NCBI GenBank assembly: GCA_019322805.1
Contig: JAHWIC010000003.1
Span: 1-64,000, forward strand
Length of the DNA: 64,000 nucleotides
Origin: Candidatus Woesearchaeota archaeon
GTDB lineage: Archaea; Nanobdellota; Nanobdellia; Woesearchaeales; JAHWIC01
Direction: 5' to 3'
Below the pieces are notes generated by a model. That model ran no database searches, had not been told where the DNA came from, and saw nothing but the letters and a program-made list of their open reading frames with translations. Positions 33,057 to 41,973 of the stretch are shown here, piece by piece. Made by a program: the position numbers and the translations under genes. Each line of letters begins with the position of its first letter. Position 1 is the first letter of the stretch.

Positions 33057-34400
33057 ATGAGGAAATTACTTTTTTTCTTTTTTTTAATCTTATTAGCTTC
33101 TTCTGTATATGCAGAGCCATGTGAGGTTTATTTTTTCTACTCATCAACATGCCCTTATTGTGCAAAGGAGAGGCCTTTTCTTCAAAAGCTGGAAAAAACA
33201 AACCCCTTACTTAAAGTAAACTATATTATTGCTTCAGATGATTATGGGCTGTTTGAGAAGATGTGCAATGAACATGGCTCTATTCCTGTTGGGGTGCCAA
33301 GGACTTTTGTCGGTGACAAGGTTTTCGTCGGTTTTGACGAAGAAGATGGTCAGCTAAAGTATAGCCAGGGGTATCAGGCTTACATAGGCTACAAAAACCA
33401 GATAGAATCTGCTATCTATGACTGTATTGGCGAGGCTAAGCCATATACTGCAAATGAAACTGGGATTTATCCTGGAGAAGAGCAAAAAAGCATACTACTG
33501 GTTCCATTTCTTTTGCTTTTGGTTTACTTCATCTTTCTTTTTGTCTTCAACAGGAAGATAGAGAAAAGATACTTGATTGGAACTTTCTTTGGTGTTTTTA
33601 TAGTGATCCTCTTTTATATTATTCATAATATCCCCAAAGAATCGGTCTTATCCTTTGCAAAACAGTTTAGTTTCCCTGTTTTTACTTTTATCATTGCTTT
33701 GTTAGATGGTTTTAACCCATGCGCATTTGCCGTTCTTGCAATTCTGCTTTCTCTCCTGGTTTATGCAAAGTCAAGAGCGAAGATGGCTTTGATTGGAGTG
33801 ATATTCATACTTACTTCTGGTGTTATGTATTTCCTGTTTATAATAATCCTTATGCTGCTTAGGGCAGAGATTCTTGGAGCCTATAAAGAGCCGATAAGGA
33901 TTGGCATTGGCATTATAGCAATAACAGCTGGTGCTATTAACCTTAAGGATTTCTTCTTTTTTAAGAAAGGATTATCATTGACAATTTCTTCAGAGAAGAT
34001 GGGCAGGCTTGTTGCGAAGATGAGAAATGTTGTTGATGAAGTTAAGAACGCAACAACAAAAAAGGCCTTGTTCATAGCTATCTTAGGAACAATACTTTTG
34101 GCAGTTTTTGTGAATATAATAGAGCTTGGATGCACGCTTATACTCCCTATAGAGTATATTGAGGTGTTGATAACAAATTATGGCACTCAGCTTGAAGCAC
34201 TGCATTATGGCTATACTGCCTTTTACTCTTGCATATACATTATTCCGCTCCTTGCAATATTAGGAACTTTCCTGTATTCATTAAAATCAATGAGGGTAAG
34301 GGAACTCCAAGGGAAAGTTTTAAAACTAATAGGCGGGTTAGTGATGCTTGGCTTAGGCCTTATACTGATATTTAAGCCAGAGCTTTTGGTGTTTGGATAG
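33057..34400 (+). CDS. Thioredoxin-CcdA/DsbD-like membrane electron carrier
   Basis: A 447-residue protein. After a signal peptide, a thioredoxin-like domain has the CPYC motif (YSSTCPYCAKERPFL). A hydrophobic half of about seven to eight segments carries the DsbD/CcdA-type cysteines in DGFNPCAFAVLAILLSLL and NIIELGCTLILP. The design suggests passage of electrons across the membrane to keep outside thiols reduced. It lies 16 nt after the thioredoxin-fold gene and presumably serves it. Confidence 0.85.
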   Translation: MRKLLFFFFLILLASSVYAEPCEVYFFYSSTCPYCAKERPFLQKLEKTNPLLKVNYIIASDDYGLFEKMCNEHGSIPVGVPRTFVGDKVFVGFDEEDGQLKYSQGYQAYIGYKNQIESAIYDCIGEAKPYTANETGIYPGEEQKSILLVPFLLLLVYFIFLFVFNRKIEKRYLIGTFFGVFIVILFYIIHNIPKESVLSFAKQFSFPVFTFIIALLDGFNPCAFAVLAILLSLLVYAKSRAKMALIGVIFILTSGVMYFLFIIILMLLRAEILGAYKEPIRIGIGIIAITAGAINLKDFFFFKKGLSLTISSEKMGRLVAKMRNVVDEVKNATTKKALFIAILGTILLAVFVNIIELGCTLILPIEYIEVLITNYGTQLEALHYGYTAFYSCIYIIPLLAILGTFLYSLKSMRVRELQGKVLKLIGGLVMLGLGLILIFKPELLVFG

Positions 34401-34401
34401 A

Positions 34402-35175
34402 ATGAAGGTTAAAAAATATATTAAGCTGCTGAAGAAAGGAATATTCTTAGAAGCCTTTAATCTGATTAAGAAAAAGCCAAAACTATATCTCTTTATGCTC
34501 CTGATGGATGTTTGTTTTATATTGGGCATTCTTCTTATTGGCAAGATGGGGAATTTAGCTGTCCAGCATCTGCTCAGGATGAACCCTATAGATGTGTTGA
34601 TTAGTATGTTCTTCTATATCTTACTTATGATGGTGGTTTATTCCTTTACAAAATTCTTTGCACTTCATTTTGTCAAAAATATGCTGAAGAAAACAGGATT
34701 AAAATTATCACAAGTAGGCATGTTCTTTCTGCTGAACATGGTGTGTATTGCTTTTGCGCTTGCTCTATTCCTTGTTTTGAACAGCATCATCCTGGCAAGC
34801 GTTAAAGAAGCCTATGTTAGGTCAGCAGCCAGGTTTATTTTGTTTGTCCTGTCTTTATTCACTTTTGCATTTATCAGCATTGCACACTCGCTATTTGCAC
34901 TTGGTCTTAGCTTTAAGGATGTTTTGAAGAAGTGCTTTAAATTGACCTTTAACAGGATTAATGCATATTATGGTGTTTTTGCTGTCAATGCCCTGGTTTT
35001 TGGAGTATTTTTTGGGCTTTATTCCGGGTTAGGCGGCTTTCTTGATGCTTTTCTTACCCTGAATTTTGAGAGGTATAACGCGCTCTTTATCTGGTTTGGA
35101 ACAATATTGTTATATCTTATACAGGCTTATAATAGGGTGTATTTTTACCTTATTGTAAAACGCATTAGCAGATAA
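34402..35175 (+). CDS. Integral membrane protein, unknown
   Basis: A 257-residue protein starting at ATG 34402, immediately after the preceding stop, with a short basic N-terminus and about six membrane helices. No motif I know. It is in one run with the DsbD-like gene and lgt (2-nt gaps), so a role in membrane protein or lipid maturation is suggested by context only. Confidence 0.65.
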   Translation: MKVKKYIKLLKKGIFLEAFNLIKKKPKLYLFMLLMDVCFILGILLIGKMGNLAVQHLLRMNPIDVLISMFFYILLMMVVYSFTKFFALHFVKNMLKKTGLKLSQVGMFFLLNMVCIAFALALFLVLNSIILASVKEAYVRSAARFILFVLSLFTFAFISIAHSLFALGLSFKDVLKKCFKLTFNRINAYYGVFAVNALVFGVFFGLYSGLGGFLDAFLTLNFERYNALFIWFGTILLYLIQAYNRVYFYLIVKRISR

Positions 35176-35176
35176 A

Positions 35177-35947
35177 ATGTTTTATAATAATATCGACCCA
35201 GTTCTGTTAAGGATAGGTTATCTTGAGATAAGGTATTACGGCATTATCTATGCTTTGGGCTTTGTGATTGCATATTATTTCCTTCTTTATTTTGTTAAGA
35301 ACAAGAAATTGAAGCTTAGCAGTGAGGAGATTGCTGATTTGCTCTTTTATCTGCTTATCGGCATTGTTATTGGCGCCAGGCTGTTTGAGGTTTTGTTCTA
35401 CAACCTTCCTTATTTTATTCAGAATCCTGTTGAGATATTCAAGGTATGGCACGGCGGCCTTAGCTTTCATGGTGGCCTAGTAGGAGCAGTCGTTGCAGCT
35501 CTTATATTCTGCAGGAAGAAAAAGCTCAAATTCTATGCGCTTGCAGATGCTGTTGTTTTTCCTCTTTCTTTGGCATTGGCTTTAGGCAGGATTGGCAATT
35601 TTATCAATGGAGAGCTTTATGGAACAGTTACCTCAGTTCCCTGGTGTGTCAAGTTCAGGGGCATACCAAGCTGCAGGCACCCTTCCCAGCTTTACGAGTC
35701 TTTTAAGAACCTGCTGATATTTGGCATCTTATGGTTTATCAAGGACGACAGGATTGAAGGAAAAAAGCTTCCGCCAGGATTCCTGTTCTGGACATTTGTT
35801 GTTCTTTATGCCCTGTTCAGGTTTGCTATTGAATCCTTTAAAGAGCCTATTGTACAGCTTGGATTTTTTTCAATGGGAGAGCTGTTGTGCATTGTTATGT
35901 TTGGTGTGGGGGTAGTGTTTATGTGGAAATTGTTTAAGAAGCCATGA
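35177..35947 (+). CDS. lgt: Prolipoprotein diacylglyceryl transferase
   Basis: A 256-residue membrane enzyme matching bacterial Lgt, which attaches diacylglycerol to the lipobox cysteine of prolipoproteins. Motifs: GIIYALGFVIAYYF, WHGGLSFHGGLVGA, ALGRIGNFINGELYG (the Lgt signature), HPSQLYESF. It occurs in an archaeon, whose lipids are ether-linked, so the donor lipid is an open question. The second enzyme of the pathway, LspA, is encoded at 40224. Confidence 0.95.
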   Translation: MFYNNIDPVLLRIGYLEIRYYGIIYALGFVIAYYFLLYFVKNKKLKLSSEEIADLLFYLLIGIVIGARLFEVLFYNLPYFIQNPVEIFKVWHGGLSFHGGLVGAVVAALIFCRKKKLKFYALADAVVFPLSLALALGRIGNFINGELYGTVTSVPWCVKFRGIPSCRHPSQLYESFKNLLIFGILWFIKDDRIEGKKLPPGFLFWTFVVLYALFRFAIESFKEPIVQLGFFSMGELLCIVMFGVGVVFMWKLFKKP

Positions 35948-35971
35948 ATTTTTAATGTGTGCTTTAAGAAA

Positions 35972-37006
35972 ATGCCAAAAAAAAGATTGCCTGGTAAAGA
36001 AAACATCTCCTTCCATTATCATGTTATGAGTACTAGACCACCCATCATTCTAGCTCCTTTCAGTCAATGGGCTCCTATACAGGTTAATGAATATTTTTGT
36101 GAAATCTTAAAGGGGAGAAGAGCATATTTTATCCTTTTTTTATATTGGACACATGATACACAAGATATGGCAATGAGTAGAAGGGACTGGTACGTGAAAC
36201 TTAAAGAGAAGTACCCCGAACATGAATTTATTTTTTTATGTAATTCTCCTACTGAGTATTACTTATTTAAAGAATTTAATTTGCCAAGTGTTTTTTGCAA
36301 CCACAATGCTTTGCTTGATGAGAAAATATTCACAATTTTGCCTGGAGTAAGGAAGAGATATGATGCAATATACAATGCACAAATGCAAAGATTTAAACGC
36401 CATCACTTAGCATGCGAAGTAAAGAATTTAGCATTAATATCCTTTATTAATACTCTCAAGAGTCAAATATCGGATTCTAAAAAATATTTTAATGAAACAA
36501 AGAAGCTTCTGCCAAAAGCAACTTGGCTGAATGACCCATTAAAGAAAAATAGTAAGAGATGCTTCAAACCTGAAGAAGTTAACAAATATCTAAACCAAGC
36601 TAAAGTAGGTTTGTGCTTATCGGCTCAGGAAGGCGCTATGTATGCTAGTGCAGAGTATTTATTGTGCGGATTACCTGTTGTTTCTACCAGAAGCAGAGGC
36701 GGCAGGAGTGTCTTTTTTGATAAAGAGTATGTAAAAATAGTAGATGGTACTCCAAATGATGTAAGTGCTGGAGTTAAAGAAATGATTAAACGGAATATCC
36801 CTCCGGACTACATTAGAAAGAAAACATTGGAAAAGATGAAGCCTCACAGGGAACGATTTATCAAATTGATTCAAATGATATATGACAGAGAAGGAATTGA
36901 TAAAGATTTTAGGAAAGAATGGAAAAAGGTTTTTATTAATAAGATGGTGCGTTATCAGAGAGTGAGTTTGATAGGGGGTTTATATTATTTGAAACCTACT
37001 CAGTAA
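35972..37006 (+). CDS. Glycosyltransferase, GT4-like
   Basis: A 344-residue protein with a GT-B C-terminal half: KVGLCLSAQEGAMYASAEYL followed by CGLPVVSTRSRGG, the acidic/glycine nucleotide-sugar motif of group 1 glycosyltransferases. The N-terminal half is diverged. The acceptor is unknown. Start uncertain: ATG at 35957, 35972 or 36026 are possible; none has a clear Shine-Dalgarno, and TTTTTAATG lies just before the first. The 3' end overlaps the convergent gene by 11 nt. Confidence 0.78.
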   Translation: MPKKRLPGKENISFHYHVMSTRPPIILAPFSQWAPIQVNEYFCEILKGRRAYFILFLYWTHDTQDMAMSRRDWYVKLKEKYPEHEFIFLCNSPTEYYLFKEFNLPSVFCNHNALLDEKIFTILPGVRKRYDAIYNAQMQRFKRHHLACEVKNLALISFINTLKSQISDSKKYFNETKKLLPKATWLNDPLKKNSKRCFKPEEVNKYLNQAKVGLCLSAQEGAMYASAEYLLCGLPVVSTRSRGGRSVFFDKEYVKIVDGTPNDVSAGVKEMIKRNIPPDYIRKKTLEKMKPHRERFIKLIQMIYDREGIDKDFRKEWKKVFINKMVRYQRVSLIGGLYYLKPTQ

Positions 37007-37652
37007 AAGGCTCGTCAAACTCTTCTAACCATTCCTTCATTTCATCATGTAATAATAATGAGCTAAATCCAAACTTAGAAGCAGGTGTCAGTAAATCTAT
37101 TTTCTTATCGAATTCTTTTAAAGCATAATACGCTATTAGCTTGAACTCAGGGCTTTTGCATTCCCTTATGGCTTTTAAGTTATAATGCACTTCTACCATC
37201 TTTACCTTTTTGTCATACTCCAGGTATATTGTATTTGAGCCGCTTTCAGCTTCATAATAAGAGATGTATAACTTCTCTTTTGCCCTGCCTAATTCATCTG
37301 AGAATTTTGCAGTTTCCGAAACATCAGCAACGCCAAAGCCTTTTGCTCCTACTGACTTGAGGCCGGCTATTTTACAAGCCACTTTATTGAATACGTCAAC
37401 TACACTCTTTTCCCTGATAAAGATGCGCAGCTTTAATTCTTCTTCAGTTCTTTTCAGCTTTAGATTCAGGTTTTTGTATTTCTTGTCAAACCTTTTGATT
37501 AACCTGTCATATTTTGGCTTGTAGAAATCAAAATCGCGATGTACCTCTCCATAGATCTTGTCCATTCCAAAGGCTATTCTAATGATTTCCCTGAAGTCTT
37601 TCTTGAATAATTTCAAGTCTCTTGCGCTTACAGTGTCCAGTATATCTGCCAT
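36996..37652 (-). CDS. Hypothetical protein, helical, unknown
   Basis: A 218-residue basic soluble protein without recognised motif. It begins with charged helices (KKYKNLNLKLKRTEEELKL) and a mixed alpha/beta region (KLYISYYEAESGSNTIYLEYD). It overlaps the glycosyltransferase gene tail to tail and is followed upstream on the same strand by a small zinc protein gene. Confidence 0.6.
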   Translation of the reverse strand: MADILDTVSARDLKLFKKDFREIIRIAFGMDKIYGEVHRDFDFYKPKYDRLIKRFDKKYKNLNLKLKRTEEELKLRIFIREKSVVDVFNKVACKIAGLKSVGAKGFGVADVSETAKFSDELGRAKEKLYISYYEAESGSNTIYLEYDKKVKMVEVHYNLKAIRECKSPEFKLIAYYALKEFDKKIDLLTPASKFGFSSLLLHDEMKEWLEEFDEPFTE

Positions 37653-37677
37653 AATCCAATTTAGAAACAGCCTTTAT

Positions 37678-37812
37678 TTAAACTTTTTGACTTTGATGCA
37701 TTTCATAGCATAGCTTGCAGTAGGTATGGATTATTTTTCCATCATTAGTTGACAGCCTGCAGTCTTCAGCACTGTCAATGTTCTTGCCGCAGGATTCGCA
37801 TCTGTTGAACAT
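37678..37812 (-). CDS. 44-residue zinc-ribbon protein
   Basis: A small frame (ATG at 37812, TAA at 37678) whose product has CESCGK near the start and YCKLCYE near the end, two CxxC pairs 30 residues apart that fit one zinc-ribbon. GGGGAG lies about 6 nt before the ATG. It ends 25 nt before the next minus-strand gene, so the two could form an operon. Family unknown. Confidence 0.6.
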   Translation of the reverse strand: MFNRCESCGKNIDSAEDCRLSTNDGKIIHTYCKLCYEMHQSQKV

Positions 37813-37911
37813 ACAACCACTCCCCAAAGAAGATATTATCCTTGATGTATTTAAAATTTTCTTATTTATTCATGCAAACCTTTAAATATTGACTATATTT
37901 TTCTATTCGTA

Positions 37912-38013
37912 ATGAAACGAAGCTCAAGACGCTGGAAGAAGAAAGGCCAGATGCGCTGGAAGTGGCAGCGCAAGAGAATGAAGAAAGAGAAAAGAAAGAG
38001 AGCAAAGGTCTAA
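37912..38013 (+). CDS. rpl41e: Ribosomal protein eL41
   Basis: A 33-residue, extremely basic peptide (KGQMRWKWQRKRMKKEKRK) that matches the single-helix L41e protein of archaea and eukaryotes, with about eight extra N-terminal residues. A CCTTTAAATATT TATA box is 32 nt before the ATG. Many annotations miss this gene because of its length. Confidence 0.8.
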   Translation: MKRSSRRWKKKGQMRWKWQRKRMKKEKRKRAKV

Positions 38014-38017
38014 ACAG

Positions 38018-39676
38018 CTAAATCTTTAATTCTTTTTTCCAATGTTCACATGCAATATCTACTTTCTTTGCACAAATTCCTGTGTATTTTTCAGGGTCTT
38101 TTAAAATCTCTATCTGTGCTTTTGTGAATTTCTTTATGTATGGCTTTAACTCATCTTCTTTGAAGAACAAGTCAGTGAATTTTTTTCTTTTCATCTGGCT
38201 TTTTAGTGTTAACTTCCTAACAACCTCATGCGCGTCAGGATGATTGTGTGCAGCTAAAAGAATATAAGCTGGCTCTGCTGCAATCATATCCTTGTTCATG
38301 TCAAAGTTCTTCTTTAAGCTAGCTTTATCAACAACTAAATTACCCATAATTTTGTTTAGCCTTGCAACACTTACATAAAGGCCAGCTAAAATCTCAGGAA
38401 CAAACCTTGATGATGCAGAATTTGTTAAGTCTCTTTGATGCTCACAGATTTGGTCCATATAGACTGTGTCCATGCGAGGCATGAACTCTTTCCACATTGA
38501 CTTTACATTCTCAAAGTTTATTGGGTTGCGTTTGTGAGGCATTGTTGAGGAGCCAACCTGCTTTTTGCCAAATGCTTCTGCAACCTCACCTATTTCTGAA
38601 CGCTGCAAATGCCTCATATCATCTGCCAGGTTGGCTATAACTCCAAAAACAGATATGATCGAGTGCACAAAATCAGCCATATACTCTCCTTCTACTACCT
38701 GAGTTGACATTGGCGATGGTTTAATGCCAAGCTCTGCAAGAACTTCCTGTTCAAACTTTATAGGGTCTTTAATGAATAAAGAAGATGCATTATAAGCTCC
38801 AACAGCACCTGCTATTTTTCCTCTTAGGTTGTTAGCTGCTTTTTTTATTCTAATAATTGCAGTTCCTATTCTTGAAACATACTGTGCAATTGCAAACCCA
38901 AATGTAATTGGCTCTGCATGCTGGCCATGGGTTCTTCCAATCTGTATTGTATTCTTCTCTCTTTTAGCAAGCTCGATTAATGTTTTTTCAAACTCAATTA
39001 GTTTAGGAATTAAAACTTCATTTGCACAGTCTTTTAGCCTTGCTGCATCTCCTGAACATATGATATCATGCGATGTAGTTGTAAAATGAACATATGGCTT
39101 TGCTTTGTCTGAGACTCTTCTTCTTATACAATTAGCTAAAGCCCTAATGTTGTGCTTTATGTTATCTTCCTCAACATAAACCTCTTGAGCAGTAACCTGT
39201 TTTGTTGCTCTTTCAACCTCTTTTGCGATCTCTTTTGAGCACACACCCATATTTGCTAAGGTAGTTGTTAAGGCAGCCTCAACCTTTGCTAAGTATCTTA
39301 TAAAGCCTTCTTCAGAAAGAAATGGCTTTAGTTTTTCCTTTATTCTTTCTTTTCTTCCATAGTATCTAAAATCAAGAGGAGAGATATTTTCGAATAAACC
39401 AATGACTTCTTCTTTAGATTCTTCCTTTTTCTCCAGATTAATCAATGATTCAATATTTTTCAGTAAATCACTTTTTTTATTTAATCTAATAACAATCCTG
39501 TTTTTTTCTTTTTGCTCAATAATCAAATCGTTTTTCTTAAAGATTTGAATTGTATTGTGCACCTTTGCTGGAGAGCATTTTAGCCTGTCAGCAATATCTC
39601 TTATATGCAGGCTTTCTTTTTCCAATAACCTTAGAATTTCGATGTTTTTCTTTGTAAATATCTTTGAAATTTCCAT
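38018..39676 (-). CDS. purB: Adenylosuccinate lyase with N-terminal winged helix
   Basis: A 552-residue fusion. Residues 1-78 form a winged helix (KKNIEILRLLEKESLHIRDI then CSPAKVHNTIQIFKKNDLI), and the rest is adenylosuccinate lyase: HFTTTSHDI, GRTHGQHAEPITFG, the signature GSSTMPHKRNP around residue 370 and an intact C-terminal domain. The enzyme splits fumarate from two purine intermediates. Ordinary PurB is about 430-480 residues without the helix domain. The start is ATG 39676 with GAGGTGA upstream. No other purine gene is nearby. It may be DNA-bound or ligand-regulated. Confidence 0.92.
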   Translation of the reverse strand: MEISKIFTKKNIEILRLLEKESLHIRDIADRLKCSPAKVHNTIQIFKKNDLIIEQKEKNRIVIRLNKKSDLLKNIESLINLEKKEESKEEVIGLFENISPLDFRYYGRKERIKEKLKPFLSEEGFIRYLAKVEAALTTTLANMGVCSKEIAKEVERATKQVTAQEVYVEEDNIKHNIRALANCIRRRVSDKAKPYVHFTTTSHDIICSGDAARLKDCANEVLIPKLIEFEKTLIELAKREKNTIQIGRTHGQHAEPITFGFAIAQYVSRIGTAIIRIKKAANNLRGKIAGAVGAYNASSLFIKDPIKFEQEVLAELGIKPSPMSTQVVEGEYMADFVHSIISVFGVIANLADDMRHLQRSEIGEVAEAFGKKQVGSSTMPHKRNPINFENVKSMWKEFMPRMDTVYMDQICEHQRDLTNSASSRFVPEILAGLYVSVARLNKIMGNLVVDKASLKKNFDMNKDMIAAEPAYILLAAHNHPDAHEVVRKLTLKSQMKRKKFTDLFFKEDELKPYIKKFTKAQIEILKDPEKYTGICAKKVDIACEHWKKELKI

Positions 39677-39765
39677 CAAATCACCTCGATAAAATAAAAG
39701 TGTTCAGTATTTATAAACCTTTCTGTTTATTTTTTAGAATTCATTATTTTTTAATGAACGACCAT

Positions 39766-40137
39766 TTAACTTTCGTTCTCTCGATTCTCAATGATTTCCT
39801 CTTCATGCCCCTGCGCTGCTGCTAGATAATAGCCTTGTATTGTGCCGTACATAACCAAGGGTGCCCAACCACAACTGGTTGCTCCGTTTTTCACAACACT
39901 CCTTAAAAAGCTGTACATCCCTTTTTCAGCATCTTCCTTGGTCCAATAAGCGCTTGCATCCATTAATATATCTATAATCCTATCAGTTGAGAATGCTCCA
40001 GTAACAGGCATTCTTTCAAGACGCCTTTTTTTCAATCTGCTTAGGCTTATATCCGGCTCTGCATCCAGGAATATGTCTAGACTTATGCTTTTTCTAAGAG
40101 CAGATGTTTCAGATGAATATACAGGCCTTCTTGGCAT
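39766..40137 (-). CDS. Hypothetical 123-residue protein
   Basis: A soluble protein with a basic arginine-rich middle (LSRLKKRRLERM), a helical segment ending FLRSVVKNGATSCGW and an acidic tail. No family recognised. A GTTAAATAC box about 30 nt upstream on the minus strand gives it a promoter divergent from lspA. Confidence 0.55.
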   Translation of the reverse strand: MPRRPVYSSETSALRKSISLDIFLDAEPDISLSRLKKRRLERMPVTGAFSTDRIIDILMDASAYWTKEDAEKGMYSFLRSVVKNGATSCGWAPLVMYGTIQGYYLAAAQGHEEEIIENRENES

Positions 40138-40223
40138 TCCATACTTGGTTATTGAGAATAGTATTTAACTTTTTGTCTTAATTATAGAAAACTTATTAAA
40201 TGATATTTCTAAGACTAGGTGTT

Positions 40224-40679
40224 ATGAAAAAAAATCAACTCTTTTGGCTTGTAGTTCTGATAGTACTAATCCTAGACCAACTAATCAAACTAATTATAAA
40301 AACAAAACTTATAGTTAACCAATCAGTCCCAGTAATAAAGAACATCTTCCATATAACCTATATCCAGAACACAGGAGCTGGCTTTGGAATTCTTAAAGGC
40401 CAGCAGACAGCACTTATATGGTTTGCAGTATTTATCATAGGTGTTATCTTATATAATTATGATAAAATACCCAAGGATTGGCTTGGTAACAGCTCTATAG
40501 CTTTGATCCTTGCAGGCGCGATTGGAAACCTTATCGATAGGCTCTTCCTTAGATATGTCATAGATTTCCTTGATTTTAGGATATGGCCTGCTTTTAATAT
40601 TGCTGATAGTGCCTTGACCTTAGGGGTAATCGGGTTTATCATATACTCATTTAGGCAAGAGAAAAAATCTAAGAAATAA
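40224..40679 (+). CDS. lspA: Lipoprotein signal peptidase
   Basis: A 151-residue four-helix membrane protease of the LspA family, which removes the signal peptide from lipidated prolipoproteins. Motifs: LILDQLIKLII, QNTGAGFG, GAIGNLIDRLF and FLDFRIWPAFNIADS, containing the two catalytic aspartates. The start is ATG 40224 after CTAGGTG; an upstream ATG at 40200 adds eight residues without support. Together with lgt it gives a bacterial-type lipoprotein pathway. Confidence 0.93.
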   Translation: MKKNQLFWLVVLIVLILDQLIKLIIKTKLIVNQSVPVIKNIFHITYIQNTGAGFGILKGQQTALIWFAVFIIGVILYNYDKIPKDWLGNSSIALILAGAIGNLIDRLFLRYVIDFLDFRIWPAFNIADSALTLGVIGFIIYSFRQEKKSKK

Positions 40680-41378
40680 TTATTCTTCTTCCATGCATGT
40701 ATGGGGATTTAAGCCGTCTTCTTCTGCTTCTGCTTTAGTATTATATTCAACTCTGTTTTCCTCTTTTATAAGCTCTACCCAGTCGCACTTAGGTGAGTGG
40801 TAAAGCTTGCCTGCTGCACTTGCGACTACCGGGCCTGATACAAATACGTTTTCTTCTTCAGGCTCTTCCTCCGCTTCTTCCACCTTTTCAGGCTCCTCAA
40901 CTTCAGGCTCTTCCTCCACTTCTTCAGGCTCTTCAACCTTAGGCTCTTCCTCCGCTTCTTCCACCTTTTCAGGCTCCTCAATCTTTTCTTCAACCTCTTT
41001 GGGCTCCTCAAACTCTTCAACAACGTCTTCTTTCTTTTCTTCGCCCAGGTTAACTACAGCCATTACAAAGCCGATTGAGCTGGACACGATTGTTGCTAAA
41101 TGTGCTAAATCCATTGGTTTGGTTTTGGAATACATGAAAAGCAGGTTTAGCAATACTAAGCCAAACATTAATGAAAGGAACTTAAAGCCAAAGTTCAAAC
41201 CATTGTAGATGGCTGCGAGGCTGAGTAGCGCTATTGACATAAAGAAAATAAGCAGAATAAACTCTCCAATAAAGAAGAATGTGTGCAACCTGAATACTAA
41301 TTTTATAAGGCCAAGTATGGCTATCGAAGTAAATAAGCCTGCCCACAAGAAAAGCTTAGCGTCTCTTTTTTCCCCCAT
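40680..41378 (-). CDS. Membrane protein with acidic EEP repeats and Ada-like end
   Basis: A 232-residue protein. Four or so membrane helices occupy residues 1-110; a long Glu/Pro/Val repeat region (EEPEKVEEAEEEP units) follows; the last 45 residues resemble the metal-binding Ada-type motif (LYHSPKCDWVELI...HTCMEE), found at the ends of many secreted or membrane proteins. The acidic repeat is imperfectly duplicated at DNA level and unstable in length. It is convergent with lspA, ending next to its stop. Confidence 0.7.
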   Translation of the reverse strand: MGEKRDAKLFLWAGLFTSIAILGLIKLVFRLHTFFFIGEFILLIFFMSIALLSLAAIYNGLNFGFKFLSLMFGLVLLNLLFMYSKTKPMDLAHLATIVSSSIGFVMAVVNLGEEKKEDVVEEFEEPKEVEEKIEEPEKVEEAEEEPKVEEPEEVEEEPEVEEPEKVEEAEEEPEEENVFVSGPVVASAAGKLYHSPKCDWVELIKEENRVEYNTKAEAEEDGLNPHTCMEEE

Positions 41379-41399
41379 AGTCAGAATAGAAACTAACCT

Positions 41400-41516
41400 T
41401 TTATTTAAATATTTCTATTCTAGAGTAGTAATAAGTATAGTCACCAACCTGGGACATCAAAAAATCTTGCTACGCAAGATTATTCTGGAGTTATAAAGTT
41501 TTGAACTTTATAACCA
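41400..41516. repeat. Spacer with two fold-back hairpins
   Basis: Between two minus-strand genes. AATCTTGC-TAC-GCAAGATT (41463-41481) and GTTATAAAGTT...AACTTTATAAC (41494-41514) are perfect or near-perfect. They lie just past the aIF1A stop and might end that transcript; they also belong to the short-hairpin class seen elsewhere in the window. Confidence 0.55.
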
Positions 41517-41858
41517 TTAAAACTCTTCAAAATCCTCTGCTTTCAAATGACCCTTTCTCTTTAGAAATTGTATCTGTGATTTAGTATATTTATAGAGGAT
41601 ATCTCCTTTATCATCACCACCGAATTCCCATGGCTCAACAATAATGACGTCACCAGCTCTAACCCAGAGCCTTCTCTTAAGCCTTCCAGGTATTCTGCAG
41701 ATCCTAGATTTGCCATCCAGGCATCTCACTCTCATACGTGAAGCACCTAAGCGCTGCTCTAATATACCAAGAACCTGTCTTCCGCGAGGAAGCTTAATCC
41801 TACTAATCTCCATCTGGATTTTTTCCTGTAATGCTTCTTCTTCTTTTTTCTTGCCCAT
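41517..41858 (-). CDS. eif1A: Translation initiation factor aIF1A
   Basis: A 113-residue OB-fold factor with the family pattern [39 protein letters not shown] and [14 protein letters not shown]. It helps place initiator tRNA on the small subunit. Found in archaea and eukaryotes, it is one of the markers of archaeal origin in this window. Confidence 0.95.
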   Translation of the reverse strand: MGKKKEEEALQEKIQMEISRIKLPRGRQVLGILEQRLGASRMRVRCLDGKSRICRIPGRLKRRLWVRAGDVIIVEPWEFGGDDKGDILYKYTKSQIQFLKRKGHLKAEDFEEF

Positions 41859-41973
41859 TCACCTAAGAAAGTAGTGAATGGTTTATAAATGTTTATTTTT
41901 TAGCAAGGATAAACTATTTAAATCTACCATAATAAACTGATTTATAACTAAATTCCAAAGGGGGGAAGTAACT

